Positions 34,312 to 44,158 of a DNA stretch of 64,000 bases are shown here, one piece after another (position 1 is the first letter of the stretch; each line of letters begins with the position of its first letter). The stretch spans positions 716,489,202 through 716,553,201 of the forward strand of contig NC_064617.1 of assembly GCF_023898315.1 (NCBI RefSeq). Direction: 5' to 3'. The position numbers and the translations under genes are program-made. Source of the stretch: Schistocerca nitens (lineage: Eukaryota > Arthropoda > Insecta > Orthoptera > Acrididae). The notes beneath the pieces are model-generated. The model was given only the letters and a program-made list of their open reading frames with translations, searched no databases and had not been told where the DNA came from.

Positions 34312-35290
34312 AGTGCTATGCTATTACGGTTATTGTAGTTATGAAAGTCGGCATTTGTCTGAAAATCTGCAATGTGGGTCCTGACATACAATACAAATTT
34401 GTATATGTATAATGATGGTATAGTAAGTATTCTAAGCTTTTTGAATATGGGTTTGCAGAGTGTCTTTGGATGACTGTGAGTTATTATTCGGATGGCCCTC
34501 TTCTGCAACAAAAAAATTTGTTTTAGGCGCCCTGTTGTGGAACCCCAAAATATTATACCATATGTGGCAAGAGATTGAAAATAGCCAAAATATGCCATCC
34601 TGGCACCCTCTGAGGTACAAACATTAGCAATAATTCTGAGGGCAAAACAGGCTGAATTAAGTTTCTGTGCAAGTTTTGTTATGTGGTCATTAAAATTTAA
34701 GTTTTCATCCACATGAATCCCCAGCAATTTTGTGGATGTCACTCTGTCTACAGCTTTGTCACCCCACACCAGATCGAGATTTACATTTTGACATCTTTTC
34801 CGCAACTGCATATAATTTGTTTTATTTACATTCAATGTCAACCTGTTTGCATTGAACCAAGAGTGGATATAATTTAGTACTTTATCAGCAGTTGTTGGTA
34901 GCAATTGCTATGGTGCACTTATTATCGCACTAGTATCATCTGCAAATATTATTGCTTTGGCTGCATCATCTGAGGTGTGAAAATCATTTATATAGACAAG
35001 AAACAATATGGGCCGTAGGATGCTGCCTTGTGGTACTCCCATTTCTACATTTTTTGCCTCTGATACTGAATTTATTTTGTGGTTGGAGTAAGTTGATGTC
35101 AGTCCTACAACCTGTGTTCTGTTTTTTAGGTATGATTCAAACCATTTTTTTCCTATCCCATGTATACCCAACGCTTCCAATTTTTCTAATGGAATGTCCT
35201 GGTTCACAGTGTCAAAAGCTATGGAGAGGTCTAAATTAACTCCTACTACACTATAATCTTTTTCTAGATTTTTGATTATTTGTTCAGGTT
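34312..35290 (-). pseudogene. Reverse transcriptase of non-LTR element 1
   Basis: The RT begins abruptly near 35400 with KILEKLVKH-like text, followed by a stop-interrupted stretch (HGFQSRKNTETAV). The frame 35207-34908 then reads NQDIPLEKLEALGIHGIGKK, KNVEMGVPQGSILRPILF, LVYIND and IIFADDTSAII (catalytic DD). 34904-34302 holds NRLTLNVNKTNYMQL, KLLGIHVDENLNFNDHI, YGIIFWGS and LLQKRAIRIITHSH. The link to the endonuclease is missing a normal linker and the NYRPIS motif, so an internal deletion near 35405 is likely. Confidence 0.88.
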
Positions 35291-35411
35291 AGCACATAAC
35301 TGCTGTTTCGGTATTTTTACGTGATTGGAAGCCATGCTGATTTCTGTTTAGTAAATTATGGTCATTTAGATATTTTTCGATTCAGTGCTTCACCAGTTTT
35401 TCTAGTATTTT

Positions 35412-36257
35412 TTAATTTGTGACCCAAGCATTCTGTTTTTTTGTTAGTGATAGTCTTTGTTTCTCTGGGAAGTGGCAATTAAAGTAATATTCAAATATCT
35501 GCAGAAAATTGTCATATTTTTCATTTGTTGTCGAGGAAGTAAATACACTTTTCCAGTCTTCTTTCTCTAAGCTAAGTACAAAGTTGTTTATGTTGCTATC
35601 ACTATAACTTCTACATTTAATAACTGTTTCTCCTGTTGGGAGTACATTGTGTGGTGGATTAAAATATATTGTTAGTGCACTGTGATCTGAAAAACCAACA
35701 TTTATAATTTTTACAGTGCAATCAGTGTTAGTAGCAACCTGATTAAGACAGCTGTTTAATCTTGTAGGACATATAACTTTCATATTTAAGTTGAATGACA
35801 TCATTAAATTTACTAATTGGGACTTTCGAGCAGATTCTTCAAGGAAATCAATGTTGAGATCACCACATATTATTATATTTTTTGAGTTGTTGTGACAAGC
35901 TTTTTCTAGCAATAGTGCAAAGTTTCTGAGGAAGACTGAAAAGTTACAACTAGGTGATCTATATACACACATTATTTACATATTTAGGTTGGCAAGTACT
36001 ACCCCAGCTATTTCAATGTCTTTTTCCAAGGAATACACTTCACAGGGATGGAAAGGTTCACAGCTAATGCTATTTCTTATGTATATACAAGTTCCACCGC
36101 CTTTGTAATTTTTCCTAGAAAAGTGGTGGACTAATCTGAAGTTTTGAATATACTGATAAGGTAATTCTGACTCTTTTAGCCAGTGTTCACTAATATACAG
36201 TAAGTGCATGTCTGACGAAAAAATAGTATCACTTGTAAGAATTTCAAGTGTTTTCAT
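35412..36257 (-). pseudogene. Apurinic-type endonuclease of non-LTR element 1
   Basis: Two adjacent frames: 36257-35976 (LLYISEHWLKESELPYQY, YKGGGTCIYIRNSISC) and 35972-35412 (CVYRSPSCNFSVFLRNFALL, IIICGDLNIDFLEES, RLNSCLNQVATNTDCTV, VGFSDHSALTIYF). EHW, YRSP, GDLN and SDH are the expected catalytic and structural motifs of the endonuclease that nicks the target DNA. One stop lies between the two frames. Confidence 0.9.
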
Positions 36258-36364
36258 ATGTTTTGGACGTTTCTATTAATAATGTGTTAGCAAGTATGTT
36301 TTCCTCGGCAGTTTCTGTGCATTCCATGGCGAGTAAAGAAGTGTCATGTAGTTCTTACACTCAG

Positions 36365-36644
36365 TTCTACATCTACATATGTACTCTGCAAGCAGCCTTA
36401 CAGAGTATTACCTAGGACACTTCTAGCACCTCTGTCTTTTCCCCCTTTCCTGTTCCATTCATGAATGGGGTGTGGCAAGAATCATTGTTGGCGAAGCTCT
36501 GTGTGAGTTCTGACTTCTCTGGTTTTGTTATCATGATCATTTGACACGACTTATGGGGGAGAAAGTAATATATTGCATGACCCTGTGTGGAATGAACACT
36601 CTCAAAATTTAAGCAGAAAACCTCTCCATGATGCCCGATGCCTC
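36365..36644 (-). pseudogene. Non-LTR element 3, 3' terminal part (split by Gypsy copy 2)
   Basis: The terminus TCTACATCTACATATGTACT (plus strand) is the reverse of the end seen at 1001. Upstream on the minus strand is the 3' UTR and extreme C-terminal region (GTTCCATTCATGAATGG, CCTCTCCATGATGCCCGATG). It stops at CCTC (36641-36644), the target duplication of the Gypsy insertion, and resumes at 40047. Confidence 0.8.
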
Positions 36645-36812
36645 TGTGGTGTAGAGCACCATAAATATCGATATTTGTTCATTGTATAAGTGTGCTATCT
36701 TTGAGGAGAGGGCTTTGGGAGGATGTTGGCCGCTAACGGCAGTTAGCCTCTGGACTTGTATCTGTGTAGAAGCGAAGTGCTAATAAATCTGTATCGCAGA
36801 GAGTTCTAGTTA
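36645..36812 (+). repeat. 5' LTR of Gypsy copy 2, truncated
   Basis: It matches the 3' LTR at 39835-40042 up to GAGTTCTAGTT, then breaks. The last ~40 bp of the LTR are absent. It includes TAATAAATCTGTAT, the probable polyadenylation signal. Confidence 0.9.
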
Positions 36813-36814
36813 TT

Positions 36815-39731
36815 GCTGCCATAACCACTCCCTTCGGGCTGTTCCAATACAAATTTATGCCATTTGGGGAGAAAAACGCCCCCCAAACGTGGCAGCGTTT
36901 TATCAATCAAACTTTATCCCATCTAGACTTTTGTTTCGTATACAAGGACGAGATATTGGTTTTTGCTTCTACTTTGGAACAGAGTGAGGAGCGTGTTCAA
37001 GTTGTGACAGATATTTTAGCAGCTGCTGGTATTGAACTGAACAATAAAAAGACTCAATTGCACCAGTCATCCATCACATTCCTAAGTTATGTTGTGTCAT
37101 CGGACGGTCTGACACCACCGCAGAACAAGATCAAACCTGTTCTCGAGATGACACGCCCCCAGACCTACAGGGAATTATGCAAGTTCATCGTAACAGTTAA
37201 TTAATACCATAAACATTTGCCAGCCGCTTCTTCAGTGCAGGCTCCTCTCACAGATGCTCTCGCTGGCCCACAAACTTCTGGCACCCGCCAGGTACCATGG
37301 AGACCAGACATGGACAAGGCATTTAACGAACTCAAACAGCTTTTGGCCTCCGCTGTCACTATTGCTCACCCACATGCGGATGCCACAATGTTTATCACTA
37401 ATGACGCTAGTGACAATGCTGTTGGCGCAGTACTGAGTCACACATACAATGATGTTAGGACCCCCCTGCAGTTTTTCTCAAAAAAGCTAAACAACGCGCA
37501 GAAGAAATATTCAGCATTCGACAGAGAATTACTTGCAGTTTACGAGGCCATAAGATACTTCAGAACTGATGTTAAGGGATGAGATTTCTATGTGCTCACT
37601 GATTACAAGCCGTTGGTTCCTGCCACAAAAAATCCTGCGGCTGATCCGCCCCCACGCCGTTTTCGTCACATCGATTACATCTTGCAATTTACAAATGACA
37701 TTCGCTACATCCGAGGAGCAGACAATGTGGTCGCTGATTTTCTCTCGCATGTTGGTGCTGTCACAACCTTAATTAACTTAACAGACCTACCTCGGTTGCA
37801 ATCGGCAGACCCCGATACCATGCAGTTAATTTCGGACCACAGCTCCTCTCTCCAACTGGTACACTTTACATTCCCTGGCATATCTGGCGTAGTGTGGTGT
37901 GATGAATCGACTGGTACATTGGGGCCATTCATTCCTAAGCCCCTTCAACGCCAGGTCTTTGACAAATTACACACATTAGCACACCCCGGTGTCAAAGCTT
38001 CCACCCGTCTGGTATCTGAACGGTTTGTCTGGAGAGACATGCGCCGTGACTGTCACTCTTGGGCAAGGGCATGCATGTTGTGTCAACAGAACAAAGTTTC
38101 CAGGCACACTTCTCCACCCCTTGGCTGTTTTGCCAAACTGCCAGGCCAGTTTCACCATGTTCATGTGGACATCGTAGGCCCTTTGCCCCCCTCCGAGGGT
38201 TTCGGTTACTTGTTTACAGCTATTGACAGGATGACTTGGTGGGATGAGGCTGTGCCTATTCCGAACATTACCTCTGAGACAGTAAGTTGAGCATTCTTAG
38301 ATTCGTGGATCTCTAGATTTGGCTCACCTGTTTAGCTCACCACTGACCAGGGACAACAATTCGAGTCTTCAGTTTTCTCTGACTTATGTAAAATGTGTGG
38401 TATTGTCAAAATTCATACTTCTGCATACCACCCCCCAAAGCAATGGGCTTGTCGAGCAATGGCATCACACCTTAAAGTCTGCCTTGTGTTGCCATGACTC
38501 ACTATGGACAGAAGCACTGCCCTTCGTGCTTCTTGGCCTTCATGTGACTTTCAAGGAATACCTTAAGGGTTCCGTAGCCGAGTTTGTGTATGGCCAACCT
38601 CTGGTTTTGCCTGGAGAATTAGTCACTCAGACCCCACTTCCACGGCCCTCTGAACTCCCTTCACTTCTTGAGCGGCTGCGCTTGCACTGCAGCAAAATTC
38701 AGCCGCCACCTCCGGCTGCTCATACACCTCGGTGCGTTTACGTACCACGTACGCTAGACTCTTGTGAGTACGTGTTTCTCAGAGACAACTCAGTCAAAGC
38801 CCCGCTTCAGTCGCTCTACACAGGTCCTTACAAGGTCGTCAAATGCTCCGAGAATAACATGGATCCCCTCATAAAAGAGTCTGTAACCACGGTCACACTC
38901 AACCGAGTGAAACTAGCTTTCATTGAGCCTCAGGTGAACCTCCCTGATTCTGCCCCTGTTTCTCCCACTCCTGCTTCGAGTGGCCACCCATCTTCTCATA
39001 CCATACATTAGGGTATTGATTCTCCACAGCGTGCTTCTCTGCCGAGCACTGCTTCTTCTTTGCGTTCATCTAATTTGAGTAGCCAATCTTTTTGAGGTTT
39101 CACTCCTCACAGCCCTCGCAGTCGAACTGCCAACCACTCGGATTCTACCATTGTGTTACCATCTTCGTGTGACAGCTCTTTGTCACACCATTCAATCCAC
39201 GCTGGCTCCTCGTTGCCTTCGGTCACTCTCCCTCATCTGTCAGCTGATCGCCCGAGGTTGTCTCCTGCGCAGTCCAGTGCACCTTCCACCCCCCTCTTCT
39301 CAGATGCTTCCCCCTGCCATGGCTTTCCCACACCTCCCTGCCTCCCTACCATTGCTCATACAGGTGCCACCCAAGAACTCACAACACATGTACACCCTGA
39401 TGACATACATAAATTATCTGTTGTCGTAGATGGCGATACAATGTGTGTGGTACTCACGTGTGACAATGTTGAGGGAGGAAGTGAAGAAACTCGTGTGGTG
39501 CGCCACTTTAAATTGAGCACAAGTGCTGCGTGTGGCAATTTATGTGCCTTTGTTAGGCCTTCTGGCAAGGTGATTCTCTGCATGCCTGCTGACGAAGTGC
39601 TACACCTCCGCTCCAGGACAGTACGTTGTCTTCAGCCGCCGGCGTCGCTTGCTGTGCTGACTTCGCCGTCGACGTACCGGGTTTCACCCCACAGTCTCCT
39701 AAGAGTCGACCGCTTCTGCCTGACACGGTAG
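36815..39731 (+). pseudogene. Gypsy pol remnant (RT to integrase extension)
   Basis: 36815-37204 covers RT from TPFGLFQYKFMPFG to TYRELCKFIV, with FVYKDEILVFA in place of the YMDD catalytic motif. RNase H runs in 37217-37582 and 37592 onward, with FITNDASDNAVGAVLS. Integrase occupies 37592-38290 (zinc finger, HVDIVGPLPP), then stops appear at 38288 and 38334. The catalytic Glu region (SNGLVEQWHHTLKS) is in another frame at 38319-39011. The extension is at 39011-39731 with the conserved DDIHKLSVVVDGDT block. Substitution in the RT catalytic pair alone would make it inactive. Confidence 0.92.
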
Positions 39732-39756
39732 AACTGTACGTTACCTTTCTAACTTC

Positions 39757-39827
39757 TCCTCCCCCCCCCCCCCCCCCCATTCACAGTGACGTACTCCATA
39801 CGGCGCGGGGGGGGGGGGGGGGGGGGG
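39757..39827 (+). repeat. C-run and G21-run ahead of the 3' LTR (PPT position)
   Basis: A run of about 19 C ends at 39778, and a run of 21 G occupies 39807-39827, seven bases before the LTR at 39835. The pair can form a hairpin. Copy 1 has the equivalent pair at 29683-29748. Confidence 0.7.
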
Positions 39828-39834
39828 AGTGCTA

Positions 39835-40042
39835 TGTGGTGTAGAGCACCATAAATATCGATGTTTGTTCAGTGCATAAGTGTGCTATCTTTCTTTGAGG
39901 AGAGGGCTTTGGGAGGATGTTGGCCGTTGGCCGCTAACAGCAGTTAGCCTCTGGACTTGTATCTGTGTATAAGCGAAGTGCTAATAAATCTATATCTGAG
40001 AGAATTATAGTTGTTTACCTACAACTATATCCTATTCCATCA
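39835..40042 (+). repeat. 3' LTR of Gypsy copy 2
   Basis: 208 bp, TG...CA, including a short internal duplication relative to copy 1 (TTTCTTTGAGG and GTTGGCCGTTGGCC). CCTC follows immediately as target duplication. Confidence 0.92.
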
Positions 40043-40730
40043 CCTCTCTTGTAGCATCTACCACTGGAGTTTGTTGGGAATCTCAGTAATGTTCTCATAT
40101 CAAATAAGCAATTTCATGATGAAATGCTGCACTCTTAATTGGATCTTCTGTAACTTTTCTACTAATCCTGCTTGGTAAGCATCAAAGGCTGGTGAACAAT
40201 ATTCAAGAATAGGTTGAACAAGTGTTTTCTAAGGCACTTCTCTCATTGATGAGTTAAATTTCCTTAACATTTTCACAATGTCCCAGCTCGGCAATTGCTT
40301 TTTATAATAGTTCTCTTATATGGTCATTCCATTTTGGTTCACTCTGGATGGTTAATCCTAGGTACTGCTGTTTCCAGTGATTTGTTGCCAATATTTTTAT
40401 CAAACAATAGAATTCCATGACCTATGTGTAAGTAACACGTTATTTGCATTCAGGGTCAATTCTCAGCCCCTGCACCAATTGTGGATTGTATGCAATGCCA
40501 CAGTCTTCTGGCATTGCCACCTTTCTATAACCCTGAGCTTCCAATATTACTGACTAGATTATTAAGATAAATTGTAAACAGCTACAATCTCATAACATTC
40601 TCTTGAGGTACCCATAAAATCACCGATAGAGCTGTTGATTTTATTCCTGGTACATGCACTCCATGATAATTTTTATTGCTTATAACAAAAATAAGTTGCT
40701 ACAAACTTGATTATCATTGTTTATGGTGTA
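40043..40730 (-). pseudogene. Non-LTR element 3, RT part
   Basis: This continues the piece at 36365-36644 across the Gypsy insertion. On the minus strand it holds the RT C-terminal half. Text around 40180-40210 gives a YCSPAFDAYQ-like segment, the equivalent of EY-VWDPY. Further upstream the region around 40330-40400 corresponds to LG(L)TI..S..WN, and 40600 to the PQ(G)... block with stops. It is recognised mainly by similarity to a common orthopteran element that I know. It is truncated at about 40730. Confidence 0.65.
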
Positions 40731-42590
40731 CTCTGCTTCAAAGCTATACAAGAAGCTCACATGCAACAAGGAGGAGAAAATTGGGAATCCCTACCAATTC
40801 AAAAGAAAATTAAAATCTTAACTCACTAGCTACTCCTTTGATTTATGTTTTTTCTAGCTTGAAAGATTGATTATTTCTGTTAACTATTTGGCAAGGAACA
40901 TTGTCTGTTGAAAATTCCATTACAAATAATAGTACAATTTGATCAGTTTTCTCTTGTTACAGGTGTAGGTAATTATTGTCATTGGAAACTAATCACATAT
41001 TGATATAAATGTTAAGCTACCAATATATTTATCTGTCTATTATGACTTCTTTCACCTCCAGACATTATTGTTAATTTGAAAATGTCCAGTTGCATGGTGT
41101 TTTGGTCTCTACATTAAATTGTAAGTGCCCCAACAACTGGCAGGATAAGTTAGTTTGAAAGTCAGAGGAAGTGAAGCCATTTCATCATCCAGTAGGGACA
41201 TGAATTCAAATCAACTTTTTGGTTGATGACAGCTTTAATTTTGGATACAAACAGCTGTTATTTGATATAACTGAAGAAACAGCAGCTTTTGATCAAAGTA
41301 ATATTTTCCTTCTAATGGACTTGCTTCCATTTAGCTGGCCTAAGCGGAAATCATGCTAAGCAGTGTACTGCTTGTTGATTCTTAATATAGTGTACAGATT
41401 AACTTTCAAAGAGTTTGCTTCACTTTTGTTAATCTATACCTTGGGTTGTTCCATATCCCTGGTGATTCTCTTACTTGGTGGGATCAGTTGCTTGAGGCAT
41501 TATCAGATTTGCTGAAGCTGCCCGCTCATCAAGAAATAAAATTTCTACTCGTCAAGGAATTAAATTGGTTTCTACTGTATGGATCACATTAATTTAGTTT
41601 TTAACTTAGAATTGTCAACTGTATTCCAGATAAGGTAGTTAGAAACTTGATGGTTTGCAAGGCATTTTCTTATATATAAAGAAAGTGGAACAAAAAACTG
41701 CCTCTAAGTTTTAAGTTGAGAATCCGAAAACTAGACTTGGTGTTGGCTATTATTTCTTGTATATCTGTGACACATGATTCAAACTCCAGTTTTCACATAA
41801 GTATTGGCATTTCTTCAGAAACCTTATAATGCAACTGTCACATTTATATCATATTGCAAAATAGGTACCCTCAGCATCTCATTACTCACATTTGACAGTT
41901 GAAACCTATGAACTGTGATAGCAGGATAATACGTACAGATAAAATCGAAGAACTATGGGGCCTAAGGAATTATTGTCTGGGTAACAAAAAAATGTCAAAT
42001 AATTTAAACTGGAAAATAATTATGTCAGTGAAATTACAGAAATATATTGAATGTTCAGTGATGATTTCTTCTCAGTTGCATGTAAAATCAGATCTCTCTC
42101 CCTCGCAACCTGATATATGGGTTTATTTGAGAGTATCAGTTAGAACATCAGGAGATGACTGTTTTACAGAAAAACAGCGGATGATTTGCAGTAACTATTA
42201 AGGTACGTCAGTGTCAGGATTCACACATCTGTGATCAGATATGAAATAGGAAAGTAAAAGTTGCACACCCAACATTAGCTGGCATTGCCCTCTTGTGTTT
42301 CAAAAACGTTTTCAAGGAAGTTATATTCCTAGATTTATTTCTCCAAACTCAGAGAACATACCACCATCCTGCCAAATGATACACTGCTAGAGAAACATGT
42401 TTCATAAGTGTTTCCTCTGTACCATTTCAGTAGTCCTGTGACTTAGAGGCTATTACACACATTTGGGAGAAAGAGAATAAGTGGGAAAAATAACTATAAT
42501 GCATCGGTATTTCATAGTTTACTCGTGACTGCCACATTTGCTGCCACTTTGAGGAAGAGTTATTTCCTAGAGGAGTTAATTTCATTTTGG
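40731..42590. other. Unassigned AT-rich sequence
   Basis: I recognise no repeat or domain. A 100-codon frame at 41899-42201 (MKPMNCDSRIIRTDKIEELW at its start) has no known motif and ordinary AT-rich codon composition. I do not call it a gene. Confidence 0.45.
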
Positions 42591-42599
42591 CTGATATTT

Positions 42600-42831
42600 A
42601 TTGTTTCACATTGTTTCAGGTTGTGGATCTGACATACAAACTTCTTGCCCTGAGAGGACCATCATGGGGGTTTTATAATGCTGTGGCTGTAATATTTATG
42701 GAGAAGCAAACATATGTGCTTTTTAGGCCCCTGTCGTATAGGTTGCCCTACATGACAGGTGTATTGTGTGGGAATAGTATCGACGTGCTTTATCAGTGTG
42801 TTTTGCAGGACAGCTTACACAACAGGGTCAG
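42600..42831 (+). repeat. Interspersed repeat array, first unit
   Basis: Begins GTTGTGGATCTGACATACAA...CTTGCCCTGAGAGGACC and continues to the block CCCTACATGACAGGTG...GGGAATAGTATC...GCAGGACAGC. The same two blocks recur from 44163 onward. It is separated from them by the DNA transposon at 42832-44158. Confidence 0.7.
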
Positions 42832-44158
42832 CAGGGTGTATAAGTCCAAGGGCAACCAGAATATCTGGGAAAAGCACTGGAATTTTTTTCATCTGGGAAA
42901 AACCTAGGAATTTTTTAGAATCCCACGAATTTTTCATTGTTTAATTTTGGGTTACAATTTTTGTAATTTTGATTGACGGAACTGATACTCTGATGAAAAA
43001 TTTTACTTTAGCCCGCTACTGCAGCAATAAACATAAACATCTGCTGAGAGCAAAATATGTCAAAGGCTTTATGACAAAACCTATGCACTACCTTGTAACA
43101 AAAAGCTGCTTTCAATGAGCATAACATCACAACTTCTTACGTTTCTAACAGGTTGCGGAAAAATACTGTGAACGGTGGTATGCAAGGTGTTACTTTCAAA
43201 GTAAATTTCATTTTATGCTAGATGAATTATGTTACCTGTGAGAATGTGTGATGAATTTCTTAAATCATGAAGTGTTAGAGTCTCATTCATAACTTAACAT
43301 TTTGAGGACCAGCAACTTAGAAAAATTTCAGGCCCAGAAGACCATCCATTTAAGTTAGTTTTTCATATTAATTTTAGTTCTTTCATAGATTAAAAAGTAT
43401 GTAATAATTAATAATAATAGCAAAAGGTATCAAGGTATGGTGAGTTTGTGAGCAATTTCTTACATAATTAGCTTTTCTATGAAGTCAAAGTGCTTGACAG
43501 AACATGTACTCAGCCAGGTAACCAACAAAATTTTTGGTGTGCAGCAGTGAAATTTATAATTGTTCTTGTCAGAAATATCCAGCTGCTTAAAAAATTATGA
43601 CCAATATTATAAGTGAAAACTTAGAATTTCTTGTAACTATGCTGTATGTATATTAATTTAAACCATTAACTTTTCCTTTTTGTGTGTTCACATTACTTAA
43701 CAGTGATGTTGCTTGGCTGACTACATTGTGTGCCCTACGCTCTGAATATCTGCCATCAATGGCTGGTGATATCACATGACATGAGCTATTATTGGCTGAT
43801 AAAAGCACATTACAATCTCAGTTTTGGTGTTTCGGAAGCTATCATGCTGCATTTGTTGGAATTTGTATTTATACTTCCATAATAGGAAGATATGCAGTGT
43901 GTATCAAAGGTCTTTTCAGGATTTCTTACTTTTGCTGGGTTTCGTTTCCGAAACTGCCGGGAAGTTGTGCGCCAGTGTATAAAACCTTTACCATTCAAAG
44001 GATTGGTAAGTTTTACAGCTCTGTGGGAAAGTGTATTGTCACTTAACACAGAAGAAAAATGTACTTTCACCAGTATATTGTGTATTTTCACCAGTGAAAA
44101 AGTGTACTTTTAACTGGGAAAAAACCGGGAATTTTTTTCTTGTCTGCAATACAGCCTG
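42832..44158. mobile_element. Unclassified DNA transposon splitting the repeat array
   Basis: The left end reads CAGGGTGTATAAG and the right end, read inward, CAGGCTGTATTGC, a short inverted match of the CAGGG type seen in hAT-like elements. Just inside both ends is a characteristic motif: GGGAAAA...GGAATTTTTTTC on the left (42868-42920) and TGGGAAAAAACCGGGAATTTT on the right (44115-44137; one base trimmed). Outside, the same repeat family continues on both sides. I find no transposase frame, so it would be non-autonomous. Target duplication is unclear. Confidence 0.5.

Larger units (their letters stand above)
34312..36350 (-). mobile_element. Non-LTR element 1, 5' half (endonuclease and RT)
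   Basis: Continuing upstream of the Gypsy insertion, this part holds the endonuclease and most of the RT. The 5' limit is estimated near 36350, just beyond which lies the 3' terminus of another element. The frame at the Gypsy junction is continuous with the 28905-29479 piece once the 4-bp duplication is taken into account. Confidence 0.85.
36645..40042 (+). mobile_element. Gypsy LTR retrotransposon copy 2 (internally deleted, plus strand)
   Basis: Same family as 29480-34311 but in the opposite orientation. The ends are TGTGGTGTAG and CCATCA, with the 4-bp duplication CCTC at 36641-36644 and 40043-40046. The 5' LTR (36645-36812) is joined directly to the middle of RT at about 36815, so the PBS, protease and RT N-terminus are deleted. 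The rest (RT, RNase H, integrase, extension, G-run, 3' LTR) is present with several stops. It is inserted in non-LTR element 3. Confidence 0.95.

Noticed and set aside
41899-42201. 100-codon plus-strand open frame as a host gene
   Set aside because: No motif, no splice or GC context, and a length expected occasionally by chance.
42596-42660. Spliced exon start (TTGTTTCAG before GTTGTGGATC)
   Set aside because: The following sequence recurs at 44772 as part of the repeat array, so the acceptor-like string is within or beside a repeat.
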